DNA from: Plantago elongata
Lineage: Eukaryota > Streptophyta > Magnoliopsida > Lamiales > Plantaginaceae
Length of the DNA: 21,567 nucleotides
Direction of reading: 5' to 3'
NCBI GenBank assembly: GCA_036897095.1
Contig: JAYMSP010003006.1
Location: 1 to 21,567, forward strand
The notes below the pieces were generated by a model. It ran no database searches, was not told where the DNA came from, and saw only the letters and a program-made list of their open reading frames with translations. This document shows positions 1 to 9,491 of this stretch, in pieces. Position 1 is the first letter of the stretch. Every line of letters begins with the position of its first letter. Position numbers and translations under genes: made by a program.

Positions 1-205
1 GTTGTAGTATATTCTGTAGATGGAATTTTTTGTGGCGAAATAACCACCAAATATATTCTGATAGAGCAGATAACACATCTTTTCACGATTTACAGAGCGT
101 TGCATCGATTTGGAATAGGTGGAGTGGAAGAGATACGATGGTTGTCTGCGCCGATTGATGAGCGGCAGACATGGAAAGAAAGAAAAAAAAGAAAAAATAT
201 GAGTT
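1..205. other. Unassigned left-edge sequence
   Basis: No gene could be supported here. Both strands hold only short open stretches. The longest is a minus-strand run of roughly 27 codons from an ATG near 171, which resembles nothing I recognise. The stretch ends in an A-rich tract at about 178-198. It may be old flank of the retrotransposon or of the PPR gene further right, but nothing in the sequence decides this. Confidence 0.4.
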
Positions 206-402
206 TGTAAAGTTGTTTTACATTTTCTAAAGTTGTTAAACTAACTGAGACTTATTATATTATTTAGTACTAGGCTAGTTACTAGAGATAGCCTTGGCAA
301 ATGCTTTTTTAATCAGTAACTCTTTTATTTTATAACTATAAAAGAGTACTATCACCCACATAATTATATTTTAGAAGAGACTTATCTAGGATACTATTAT
401 AC

Positions 403-410
403 TATAAATA
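403..410 (+). promoter_or_regulatory. TATA box, presumed LTR promoter
   Basis: TATAAATA lies in AT-rich sequence about 610 bases before the primer-binding site. A second TATAAAAG occurs at 337-344. Either could have been the promoter of the retroelement when it was active. The assignment rests only on the motif and its place upstream of the internal region. Confidence 0.35.
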
Positions 411-477
411 GAGTTAGATATGTTACTAGTTATTTTACTATCCGCACATTGATTTGCTTTACTATCGATCTTCCTGA

Positions 478-720
478 GCTCAATGTCCCATGGCATACCT
501 GCCATGTTTAACCAACCACAAAATATGTTTCAATTTGTTATTAAGCTTAGATTTCCAAATTACCTGCCACTGTAAAGCTGATGAATTCTCCAGCTTGTAT
601 AAAGTATGATAGGCAGCTGGCATGAAAAATGGCCACTGGCGGTTTCAATCCATAGCAGGACATCATAGATGTGGAATACTCGTAGCAAGCACAGAGAAAT
701 TGCTAAGGATGATCTGATGG
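478..720 (-). pseudogene. LINE-type reverse transcriptase remnant (zf-RVT region)
   Basis: Read on the minus strand, about 485-600 encodes a stretch with the spacing W-x2-IWK-x-K-x3-K-x-KH-x-LW. This is the hallmark of the zinc-binding domain (zf-RVT) that follows reverse transcriptase in plant L1-type LINEs. In a second frame just upstream (about 610-665) there is a D-x3-W-IET-x-SGHFS block, matching the usual sequence before that domain. A frameshift near 620-630 separates the two blocks, and the domain is cut off by a stop at about 480 before its cysteines. No start, endonuclease or poly-A end is seen. It is a short dead fragment lying antisense to the surrounding Ty3 element. Confidence 0.55.
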
Positions 721-1018
721 CTCCTAAAACATTCGTACAATTGTCTATGTTCTATTTCAACTGATTAGGTCAGGTTCAGTGAATGATTCAAGAATATTCT
801 CTGATGCTTTCATTTTCGTACTAGTAGCCGTTGTCAGACAACGTAGTCGCTTATATATTTGTATTCCGTAGTTCTTGTTGAGCATCGAATGAGAATTGTA
901 CCTAGTTTTAACATCTCTCTCTCAATCGAATTATCTTCTCCCATTTCGTCTAAATCTTCCCCCTTTATCATTTTCACTCACATATAGTCAGTTATTATAG
1001 CAAAGGGATGCAACAAAT

Positions 1019-1032
1019 TGGTATCTCAGAGC
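1019..1032 (+). other. Primer-binding site of tRNA-iMet type, altered
   Basis: The sequence TGGTATCTCAGAGC corresponds to the plant retrotransposon primer site TGGTATCAGAGC, complementary to the 3' end of initiator tRNA-Met, with two extra bases (TC) in the middle. It sits 3 bases after the presumed LTR end and about 50 bases before the first gag ATG at 1081, the expected place. The two-base insertion is probably decay. Confidence 0.65.
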
Positions 1033-1080
1033 AGGGTTGGCGTTAATTCTTCTGAAAAAGACGCCTATACGACTCACGAA

Positions 1081-2150
1081 ATGGTTAATCCAACTTCAGC
1101 TCATGCACGTATTGATGAAGTATTTGCTTTACAGGCTAATACTCAAGAAAAATTGAACCAACTGCAGTTGAGACTAACTAGAGATAGTGAAATCCAACAA
1201 GCTACTCACAGTCAATTGAAGGAGTTAGTTGTAAAGTTTGATACTGAGATTGCTGATAATAAGTTAATTTCTACTAAATTTGAGTTTCAAATCAATCAGG
1301 TGTTAGAATTTATGCACACTGTGCACAAGACTCCACCTTTACTCCAAAATCATGTTACATGGAAGGATAAAGCATCTAGTAGTCATGTCAGGGAAAGAGA
1401 GTTTAAAAGGAATCAACAAGATGATGTTGAAATCCTGCACAAACATGTCTCTAATGCAGTTTCTAGACTTGAGTTTCCTAGATTTGATGGCTCTGATCCC
1501 AGGTCATGGGTATTCAAGTGCTACAAGTATTTTTCTGTTGTTACTGATATCCCAGAAAGCCAAAAAGTTGGTTTGCATCAGTTTACTTTGATGGCAAAGC
1601 TAATTTATGGTATCAGAAGTATATTACCACATATAAACATTCTAGCTGGGAATTGTTTGCCAGAAAGGTTTGGTGAAAGTTTGGTGCTTTAAAAGAGGAA
1701 ACATTGGTTAAGGAATTTACTAGGATCCAACAATCTAGTAGTATTCATGAATATATTGACAAGTTTGAGGAGCTAAGAGCCTTAGTTTCACCTTTCTGCA
1801 CTGAACTTAATGAGAGTTTTACATTGGAGTTTTGTGTTTTGGTGTTCAAAGGAAGCTTGAACTGGCCATACTAACACAACACTATCACTGTGGATGAAGC
1901 TATGGATTATGCTTTAAAACAAGAGCCATTGTTAGAAGCTATCCATGAGGATGCTAGGCCTACCGTTAGACCAGTACACATATAACAACTTGCTCTCACA
2001 AACACACCACACAATATAATACATCCTGCAGAGCCAATAGAGAGTCTCACTTTGCCCATAAAATATCTCACCAGAGATGAAATGAGGGCAAGAAACCATG
2101 TTGGGCTGTGTTACAATTGTGATGAGAAGTGGATCAAGGGTCACAAGTGC
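1081..2150 (+). pseudogene. gag of the Ty3/gypsy remnant (broken)
   Basis: The reading frame opens at an ATG at 1081 and starts with a predicted helical, coiled-coil-like stretch rich in Q, E, L and K. It reaches the typical plant gag block FPRFDGSDPRSW at about 1474-1510. Frame is lost near 1590. Gag-like sequence continues in other frames through about 1850, with further shifts and a stop near 1872. A zinc knuckle of the form C-x2-C-x6-GH-x-C is encoded at 2109-2150, as expected at the end of Gag. Gag would form the particle and bind RNA; this copy cannot make an intact protein. Confidence 0.8.
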
Positions 2151-2576
2151 AAAACTCCCACTCTTTATTTTATCATGTCAGAAAAGGATAAGATGGCTTA
2201 TTTAGCATCTTCAGAAAGCCCTGAAGAAGTGGAAGATGTTGTAGTAGATGAAAAAGCTCAAATTTATATTCATGCTATTACTGGTAGTATGGATAATAAC
2301 TCTATCAGGTTTCATGGCACTCACAAGAATCACAGGATAGGCATTCTTATTGACTCTGGAGCTACTAATTCTTTCTTAGATGAAGAAACTACTTTTAGGA
2401 TGGGTTGTAAGACTGAACCTATCACATCCATCAGATATAATGTTGCATATGGATATCCTTTAGTGAGTCAGTATGTGTGCAAAGATTTTGAGTGGTATAT
2501 TCAAGGGCACAAATTTACCAGAACTATGACGTTAATCAAGCTGGGAGGGTATCATATGGTTATTGGTGGGAACTAG
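2052..2576 (+). pseudogene. Zinc knuckle and aspartic protease segment of pol
   Basis: An open stretch of 174 codons begins with the end of gag (zinc knuckle, 2109-2150), passes an acidic linker, and then shows a retropepsin core with the active-site motif LIDSGATNSFL (Asp-Ser-Gly-Ala at 2352-2363). It continues to the typical second-half motif (GGYHMVIGGN at the end, where functional elements have a G-x-DW-type turn) and is closed by TAG at 2574-2576. In this family the protease cleaves the Gag-Pol polyprotein. The stop shows that the polyprotein frame no longer continues into reverse transcriptase. Confidence 0.8.
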
Positions 2577-2679
2577 CTTGAAGAAAGAAGCCCAATAGAG
2601 AGATTATAAAAAAATGACTTTACGTTTTTATGAAATGATACTCACATTGTTTTGGATGCTCTCAAAAATACAGGTGGTT

Positions 2680-3680
2680 GCAAGCTGTATCATGAAAGGA
2701 TCTGAAAATGCTGATACAAAGTGGTGAAGTAGGTGTTGTAGGGCATATCTATGCTATCACTGAAGCCAAAACTGATGGAAGTGCACCCTGACATACAACA
2801 ATCCTGACTGAGTATGATGATGTCTTCAAAGAACTAACTCAACTACCACCAAGAAGAATCATTGAACATCAGATTACACTCAAAGCTGATGCAGATCCAA
2901 GGGAGCAGTCTCCATACATATACTCTCTCTCATTTAAAATGAGATTGAAAATATTATCCAAGAGATGCTGACTTCTGGAGTGATTCAGTATAGCACCAAT
3001 GCATTTGCTTCTCCAGTCCTACTTGTCAAGAAGAAGGACGGATCCTGGAGAATGTGCATAGACTATCGGTATCTAAACTCTCTTACTATTAAACATGATT
3101 ACCCTATGCCTATAATAGATGAACTATATGGTTCTAAATATTTCCCTAAGATAGATTTACGTGCAGGGTATCATCAGATACGAATGAAAGAGAGTATAAT
3201 ACCTTATACATGATTTAGAACTCACCAAGGTCACTACGAATTCTTGGTGATGTCTTTTGGCCTAAGCAATGCACCAGCAACCTTCCAATCTCTAATGAAT
3301 TTTATCTTTTCTGATTTTTTGAGAAAATTTGTGTTAGTGTTTTTTGACGATATATTGATTTACAATCCCACTTTAGATGCACATGTGCAACATTTAAAGC
3401 AGGTTTTGTCAATATTAAGGGAACAAACTTTATATGCCAAAGCTAGCAAATGTTCTTTTGGACAAGCGCATGTTGAGTATCTTGGGCATGTAATATCACA
3501 AGCTGGAGTGTCCACTAATCCTGCCAAGATACAATGTATCAAAGATTGGCCAACTCCAAGAAATATCAAGGAACTCAGAGGCATATTAGGGCTTACAGGA
3601 TATTACAGAAAGTTTATAAAAAATTATGCAATCCATTGCAAGCCACTGTATGAGTTACTCAAGAAAGATTGCTACCATTG
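2680..3680 (+). pseudogene. Reverse transcriptase of the Ty3/gypsy remnant
   Basis: Two open pieces (2965-3213 and 3244-3681) in the same frame carry successive RT blocks: a VKKKDGSWRMCIDYR-type finger motif (about 3025-3069), PKIDLRAGYHQIRM with the first catalytic aspartate (about 3145-3186), a [12 protein letters not shown] block (3250-3285), and FFDD, the YxDD-box equivalent, at 3340-3351. A thumb with YLGHVIS follows at 3478-3498. The catalytic aspartates are present, but a TGA at 3211-3213 interrupts the palm and frame is lost near 3680. Upstream, 2680-2960 holds poorly preserved sequence linking protease to RT. Confidence 0.9.
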
Positions 3681-4175
3681 AGTGAAAAAGCTGAAGCAGC
3701 TTTTCAAAACTTGAAAGAAATTGTGACTACAACTCCAGTCTTAGCTTTGCCTGATTTTAGTAAACCATTCATACTAGAGACTGATGCTTGTGGTACAGGT
3801 GTAGGTGTTGTTTTAACACAAGGAAATGACCCTATAGCATAGCTCAGCAAGACACTTGGAGTGAAGAACCTAGCCTTATCCACATATGAGAAGGAGTTCT
3901 TAGCCTTGCTAACTGCAGTGGAGAGATGGAAGCACTATCTTCAGGGAAACCACTTCATTATTAAGCCAGATTAGCAGAGCTTGAAACATCTTTTAGAGCA
4001 AAAGATTACTTCTGCATTACAACATAAGTGGGTATCCAAACTGATGGGACTTGATTATGAGATCTTATACAAAAAGGGAATAGAGAACAAAGTTGTGGAT
4101 GCTCTCTCAAGAATGAGGCCTGAAGGAGATGGAGATGTCACTGGTGATATAAATGCTATTACACAACTTATACCA
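3681..4175 (+). pseudogene. RNase H of the Ty3/gypsy remnant
   Basis: After a small frame change near 3680 the sequence encodes the Ty3-type RNase H: a segment with [13 protein letters not shown] (about 3778-3816, first catalytic Asp), the YEKEFLALL block (about 3886-3912) and the tail with VVDALSRM at about 4093-4116. Stops at 3841 and 3972 break it. The order RT-RNase H-integrase supports the Ty3/gypsy call. In a living element this domain removes RNA from the RNA/DNA hybrid. Confidence 0.8.
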
Positions 4176-4241
4176 TAGTGGATGGTGGAAGTTCAAGAAA
4201 GTTACTTGCAGGACAAAGTTGTGTAGGACATTATTGCTCAA

Positions 4242-4575
4242 TTGATTTTAGAACCTGCTGCTACTTCTTTTTATTCTTATGTGCAGGGATTACTGAGGTA
4301 TAGAGGCAGGTTGTATATTGGAGACAAACCTGAAGTAAAAGATATGATTATCAAACATATTGATGACTCAGCTTTCGGAGGTCACTCAGGGATGCAAGGC
4401 TCTTATCAAAGGGCTAAATCAGTCTTCTACTGGAAGGGCATGAAAGCTGACATTTTTAATTATGTGCAGGCTTGTGACATGCAAGATGAATAAACATGAG
4501 CATAACAAGTACCCTGGATTATTACAAACCCTTCCAGTCCCTGAACAAGCTTGGACCCATATTTATAGATGAATA
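4242..4575 (+). pseudogene. Integrase N-terminal (HHCC) part, truncated
   Basis: An 83-codon stretch encodes the integrase zinc-binding region: H in the KHIDD segment, then GGHSG (second His), a YWKGM block, and an ACD motif holding the first Cys of the pair. A one-base loss at about 4482 shifts the frame and ends the open stretch with TAA at 4491. A further conserved-looking block (around PGLLQTLPVPEQAW) is readable in another frame up to about 4565. Sequence then stops matching before the catalytic DDE core, so this is the physical end of the element here. Confidence 0.75.
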
Positions 4576-4603
4576 ATAATCATAAGTAAATGTTGAATTG
4601 AAA

Positions 4604-4645
4604 ATGTATGTATGTATGTATGTATATATATATATATATATATAT
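4604..4645. repeat. Compound microsatellite (ATGT)n-(TA)n
   Basis: About five ATGT units run directly into a TA tract of about 24 bases. The repeat sits exactly between the truncated retrotransposon and the first recognisable PPR codons, so it marks the junction. It is likely to vary in length between individuals. Confidence 0.9.
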
Positions 4646-4990
4646 TTGTTCTCTATCCGATTTTGGAGGGGTTATAGTCCAAATATTGTTACTTTTACTT
4701 CCATGATTAAAGGGTTGATTGTGGATGGTAAGATAAAAGATGACGTTGAGTGGTTGAGGAAAATTGTCGGATTTTCAACCTTGTATACGCACTTGAGGGA
4801 CTATGATTAATGGACTCTGTACGTACCCGGGTTTGGGAGGAGGTGAAGAGGTTGTTTGTTGAGATGATGCATCGAGGTGTTAGTCCAACTGTTGTGACGA
4901 TCAATATTTTGATGGATGCGCTATGCAGGAATAGGAAACAGATGAAGTAATTCGGCTGTTGGAGTTGATAGTCCGGAGGGGTCAGCAGCC

Positions 4991-5030
4991 TAGTCTGTAA
5001 CATACAGAAATAGTCAGTAACATACAGAAA
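4991..5030 (+). repeat. 20-bp direct duplication at the left edge of an insert
   Basis: TAGTCTGTAACATACAGAAA (4991-5010) is followed head to tail by the same 20 bases with one difference (5011-5030). The first copy is still readable as PPR sequence. PPR coding resumes only at 5606, so the duplication marks where the inserted DNA begins. Confidence 0.8.
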
Positions 5031-5600
5031 TATATACGGGGTAGCGAATTTTTTTACTATAAATTTAATTAAAAAAAAATTCATTATTAATGACTAATGA
5101 AAATTACGTTTTCAAAATTTTACATAGTAAAGAACAATGTTTAGATTATAATTTTTTAAATTATGTGTTCATAAACGGAAGGAATTAGAAATAACATAGT
5201 TTTGTTTAGATTGAATATTTTCTTTTATACTTTTTAAGTATAAGTAAATGAATTTATCACATTAAATAGAAAAAATCACGAAACCAAGAGAGTTAAATGA
5301 AATTAAGTTAAATATTTATAAAATATGATTGTTAAGTGTAAATTAAAAGAACATTAAAAAGAGAGAAATAATAAAAAATGTTATTAAATCATAAAAAACA
5401 ATGAAGAATGTCAATATAAGCAAAATGGTTGGAAAATTTAGCACTAATGAGAACTTATTAATTATGGAACATAGGTGCGCAGCTGAAATGTACCAATTAT
5501 TTTCATAATTTATTTTTGCTAAATATATCATTATTCATTAAATTTCATGTCCAAAATTGAGGGATCGCAATTGCGGTCCCTGAAACATATGTGTGTCCGT
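5031..5600. mobile_element. AT-rich insertion inside the PPR pseudogene, class unknown
   Basis: PPR coding stops near 5007 and resumes at 5606, leaving about 570 bp of very AT-rich non-coding DNA in between. The left part has an inverted repeat (GAATTTTTTT at 5046-5055 with its complement at 5073-5082). The right end has a 22-bp near-perfect palindrome centred on CGCAATTGCG at 5560-5581. No coding capacity is seen. The length and end palindromes fit a MITE or a solo terminal fragment, but no clean terminal inverted repeat or target duplication at both ends was found. Confidence 0.5.
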
Positions 5601-5662
5601 GCCTGACCCTGATAGATGGATATTGTCTGGAGTTTGTAACTATGATGCAAGAGAGTTGTTTC

Positions 5663-5738
5663 TTTCAATGGAAGCTAAGAGATATGTAAGGAATGTGTCA
5701 TTTCAATGGATGCTAAGAGATATGAAAGGAATGTTGAC
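5663..5738 (+). repeat. 38-bp tandem duplication in PPR pseudogene
   Basis: TTTCAATGGAAGCTAAGAGA (start of 5663-5700) is repeated at 5701-5738 with a few differences. The second copy continues into a further PPR motif. The unit is not a multiple of three, so it breaks the frame, one of the lesions that killed the gene. Confidence 0.85.
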
Positions 5739-6499
5739 ACATTCACTATATTGATATATGGGTGTTGCAAGTGTTAGCAAATTGAAAGATGCCATGGATC
5801 TTTACCGAGAAATGCTGTCTAAGAAGTACATACCAACAGTAGTTACCTACAATGCTCTGTTGACTGGTCTATTCAACAACATCAAGTTGCGGATGCACGG
5901 GAAATTTATTCTGAGATGAAAGACCATAGAGTAATTCTGGAGTCTTCTACCTATTGTATATTAGTGGATGGCTTTTGCAGAAATTATTTTCTGGATGATG
6001 CAATAGAACTCTTTCGTTCTCTAGAAAAATCTGGCTATAAGGTGGAGAGTAAGATTTGTGACCGCTTACTTGATGGATTATGCAGAGAAGGAAAGCTCAA
6101 CCTGGCCTGTATTCTGTTTAAGAGATTTCCGGAGATGGGGACTAGTACCGACAGTTTATACTTACACCATCATGATCACTGGCTTTTGCAGGAATGGACT
6201 TATGGAGAAGGCGATTGACGTGTTTTTAGAGATGGAGAAAAGTGGTTGTACTCCTGATAGTTTCACCTTCAATGCACTTATGCAAGGATTAAGCAAACGT
6301 AATGATCTACCCAAAGTGGTCGATCTTCATCAGAAGATGGCACAGACTACAGAGGAATCTGTTCAGGAGGTATTATTCCCACATATCTAAGCTTCTTATG
6401 GGCTTTTGCCTCCTAAGGAACTCTCTCTTATCTTATGATGGTTTCCTGAGCTTGTTTAAGCAGCCCATTGGCGTACTGGTCGAACAGTCGTCAATGTAG

Positions 6500-8940
6500 T
6501 TGCAACTAGTGCTTGTTCTTCTCCTTGGCATAAAATTATCATTCAGATGAAAAAATGCTTTTCCAACTTCATGTGGAACTTTTCTGTATTTTGCAAACAT
6601 GTCCTGCTTCAAGCCAAACGCACGTTTATGTCACTTTCTATGACGGAAAAGAATAAGTTACTTCTTGATAAATGATAACCTTTAGGCTTTAGCCATGTAT
6701 GGTCCATTGCGTATGAATCATGGGCTTTGAGACCGATACCTCATAACATTTACCAGTCATCTTCACGTGGCCCTTTTGATCATTTAATTAGATACTGTCT
6801 AATATTAGGTTTTGCTGTTTATTTGCTTTTGTAAGAGATCAAAGTTACAACTCAGCAGCTGATATATCACGTGAATCGCTGAAGCTGAAGGAACTGCCAA
6901 AGCTCAAATCTTGTTAGCTGTCTCATGTAAGTCTTCACATGAAATTTACATGTCATCATAAAAAGGCGAACATTTTTGCCGATACAGTCTGATATAAGTA
7001 TACAGAAATCAAACCAATTGTTCATGATGCATAGAGGGAACATACATGTACTTTTAATTAGCAATACAAAAGATAGGAGAACTAGGCTACCAACCTGCTA
7101 TAGATAATACAGAGTGCTTACACCACTCTTAGCTGCTTTTGCACTGTTTTCTTGCTATTTTTAAATCTTTCTGTGCCTCCATAAACATATGGTGAGTAAA
7201 CCTATTTAGAAAGGAACAAATCTGTAGGTGTATACTACCTGCTGGTTGAGGGGAATGAAGCCTGGTCCGAAATCATTCATTTCCAGTGGCCAAAGTAATA
7301 CTTTGATCATCCACAGATTCATAAATATTAATGAAAGACTTCGCACCAGACAACAGTCCCCTCAACTAACTGAAATCAATCCACAGAACAGTGAGAGCAA
7401 GAGACACGAGGTGGGAGTGAAAGAATGTCGACCCCATAGTAGATCGATTGAGCCATGCATCTCATTACCATCCATTATATACATTCGAGATTCTCCTTTA
7501 GGTCACATGATATGGAATCCACTTTTTTCAGTCTCAATTGTTACATTCTTTTCACACTTCAGGCATATATCTGGAGTATATGTACTTCTTCCTTGAATTA
7601 AATAATCACATTTCACAGTTAGTTTAGTTGTATTACTATCATTTTGGCATGAGCATGGCATTAGTAGGCATCTTACTAACCTCTTTTTTTAAAAAAATGG
7701 TTATGGACATTTTGTCAGATCGTGTAAAACAGTATTTTAGAAGAGTAAAGTAGATTTGGTGAGCAAATAGGGAATAACAAGATGAATAGGTGCTTTAAAG
7801 GTTGACTTGATTTCTGAAAAGCTACTGTTGACGTTGTGTTTGTTCTCAAGTAAAGTATATTTCTTTTGCTTCCCACTGAGGTAAAGTGATGGGTGATATT
7901 TGGAGAACATTAATTTTCAGGTATGTTTGATGCCAAGCTTGAAGTTGAAGACTCATGTCAGATCATCAGCTGAACTATGCGGCTTCATTTCTTGGACTGT
8001 TTTTTTAACTTTTGTCTTTGTAAATAAAAATCAGCAGCAGCAGCAGCATACTATTATTGCAACCATATTGGCTACAGGCTACAGCCTACATGTGGTGTTG
8101 TATCCAGCGTCCATCTAAAATGCCTCCTGATTCATATGCTGATCGGGTACCTTAGTTTGTTTTTCCTTTTGGTTTGTTGCATCTATATAGTTTTTCTCTC
8201 CATGCGTTTGATTTGGACCATATCGTGCTTAGGTTTTGTTTTCGTTATCTTTTCAGGACTGGGGAAATTTCAGATTCGATACGGTGTGGATGAATTAAAG
8301 TGGCTTTTCTTAAAGCAGTTGAAAACAGTTCCAAGTTTACTGTAATAGTCTAATGGAAATCCATAGAACATAAATTGGTAATTTGGGATGTAGAACTGGA
8401 AAGACCAGCCATTAGTTTTCATTGGGCCTTTTTTAGACTTGAGATTAAATCATTATGTAATGTGAAATTGTAGATGAACCATAAAAACCCAGGTTTTGCT
8501 TCTGGACAAATTGTTCTGGATGGCTTTTCTGTACAGTACAAGAAGTAGAATTATGGTTAAAATCTGTACAAGCTTACTGCCTGCTTACAAGCTACTGCCT
8601 TGCACATAAACAATACTTCTACCAAAATGAGAACAAGAAAAACAGTTATCACTAACAGTAACAATCTAAGGGTAATACATAACACTAACAATTGCCTAAT
8701 GCCCATTGACAAGTAATGTGAAAATAGGGATTTTAATTATATTGTCGTTGTACTAATGTTCGATTCAACCTGTTCATTTTTATTAAATGACTAGCCATCG
8801 CACTATTGTATGTCGAAGTCGCGCCAAGTTAAATACGACTTTAATGAAATACACACAAATCCGAATAGGGCTACTTGTTGAAATATTCAATAATGGAAGG
8901 GTAAATACTTGCTAATACCACCCCGATTTGCCGATTGTGT
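6500..8940. other. Intergenic region with no supported gene
   Basis: About 2.4 kb between the PPR remains and the FLK promoter. Open stretches are short, lack recognisable motifs and do not show coding bias. A CAG run lies at about 8033-8048 and T-rich tracts are scattered. Splice-like strings (for example TTTTCAG before 8260) could belong to old 3'-UTR exons of the PPR gene, but nothing supports a gene model. No tRNA or other RNA gene was recognised. Confidence 0.6.
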
Positions 8941-8948
8941 CTACTGAT

Positions 8949-8957
8949 AAACCCTAA
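8949..8957 (+). promoter_or_regulatory. Telo-box in the FLK leader/promoter
   Basis: AAACCCTAA (telo-box, a common element near transcription starts of plant housekeeping and RNA/translation genes) lies about 80 bases before the leader-intron donor at 9038. No clear TATA box is seen at the usual distance. The transcription start is probably in 8930-8990, a pyrimidine- and C-rich stretch, but it cannot be placed exactly. Confidence 0.5.
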
Positions 8958-9037
8958 CTCATCTCATTCCACTGATAACTGACTGTTGATACTCTCCAAA
9001 TTCCCAATTCCCGCTCCAAAACCCTACTCGAGCACAT

Positions 9038-9490
9038 GTAAGTTTGCACTCCTCTTTCAGTTCGCTCTCGTTTCTGCTGTAAACTGTCAATTGCATTCCG
9101 ATGTACGCCTTTTCGTTCTTTTCTCGTTTTGAATTTGATTCGTTTTCGTGTTTTCGGAGCCTAATCTCTTATGGTTGAATGAATCTCGTGTAGCTGTAGT
9201 AGTTTGCGTGTATCATTTGTTTGTTTTGATATCTCTTATGGTTGAATAAATTATTAATGTGGTTTTCGTAGTTTGCGCGTATGTATGTTTTGATCTCTCT
9301 TATGGATGAATGAATTATTAATGTAGTTTTTGGAGTTTGCGCGTATCATTTGTATGTGATTTCGAAGTATTCGCTCTATGTGTTATCCGTTTAATGTTTA
9401 ATTGGGATGACGTGATTGTTGATCGGTGAGTTTGCGATAGTGTGATGTATCTTTATTAATTTTATGAGCTTCTTGTTGTTTTATTTATAG
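9038..9490 (+). other. 5'-UTR leader intron of the FLK-type gene
   Basis: A consensus donor GTAAGT at 9038 and a TTATTTATAG acceptor ending at 9490 enclose a T-rich, C-poor stretch. The initiating ATG lies two bases after the acceptor (9492). The intron is 453 bp and contains a three-fold imperfect repeat (9164-9360). Long first introns in plant leaders often raise expression, so this may be part of the regulation of the gene. Confidence 0.65.
9164..9360 (+). repeat. Three-fold imperfect tandem repeat in FLK leader intron
   Basis: Three units of about 64-67 bp begin with TCTCTTATGG at 9164, 9231 and 9295. Each runs through TTGAATGAAT-like sequence to AGTTTGCG(T/C)GTAT and a TTTGT/TGAT end. 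Units 2 and 3 share the block AATTATTAATGT; unit 1 differs there. Repeats of this kind change intron length without touching the coding sequence. Confidence 0.85.
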
Positions 9491-9491
9491 T

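Larger units (their letters stand above)
206..1015 (+). repeat. Probable degenerate 5' LTR of the Ty3/gypsy element (outer limit uncertain)
   Basis: The sequence directly before the primer-binding site at 1019 has LTR character. There is a TATA box (TATAAATA, 403-410), a pyrimidine-rich leader at about 905-970, and a final CA just before 1016. The left border is a guess placed near a TGT at 206; a TGTTAAAC start near 231 is equally possible. No matching 3' LTR is visible in the window, so LTR identity cannot be confirmed by self-comparison. About 480-720 appears to be foreign (an antisense LINE fragment), which means the LTR is split or longer than its original size. Confidence 0.4.
1019..4575 (+). 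mobile_element. Degenerate, 3'-truncated Ty3/gypsy LTR retrotransposon
   Basis: Domains run in the order gag, CCHC knuckle, aspartic protease, reverse transcriptase, RNase H and integrase. Integrase after RNase H is diagnostic of Ty3/gypsy (Metaviridae) rather than copia. The polyprotein is broken by many frameshifts and in-frame stops (for example near 1590, 1690, 2577, 3211, 3680, 3841, 3972 and 4176), so the copy is dead and old. It ends abruptly at about 4570, just after the zinc-binding part of integrase. The catalytic core, polypurine tract and 3' LTR are missing. The next sequence is a TATG/TA microsatellite. Lineage within Ty3 was not resolved; no chromodomain could be checked because the C-terminus is gone. 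Confidence 0.9.
4649..6450 (+). pseudogene. P-class PPR protein pseudogene (Rf-like organelle RNA-binding family)
   Basis: Pieces in all three frames encode repeated 35-residue pentatricopeptide motifs, seen as blocks of the type P-x-VVT(Y/F)-x-(A/T)L-x-GL and M-x-GFCR. Examples are P-N-IVTFTSMIKGL (about 4676-4715), PTVVTINILMDALCR (about 4887-4931), TLIDGYCLE (5606-5632), PTVVTYNALLTGL (5832-5870), STYCILVDGFCR (5944-5979), TYTIMITGFCRNGLMEKA (6160-6213) and FTFNALMQGLSKR (6264-6300). About ten motifs survive. Frameshifts occur near 4800, 4945, 4995, 5760, 5875 and 6145. A 38-bp tandem duplication sits at 5663-5738 and an insert at about 5031-5600. The 5' part with the organelle-targeting peptide is missing. 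Intact homologues are mitochondrial or plastid RNA-binding proteins; this copy is dead. Confidence 0.88.

Noticed and set aside
7228..8345. Open stretches at 7228-7596, 7900-8118 and 8136-8345 on +
   Set aside because: Composition is non-coding, there are no domain motifs, and there is no splice pattern linking them into a plausible product.
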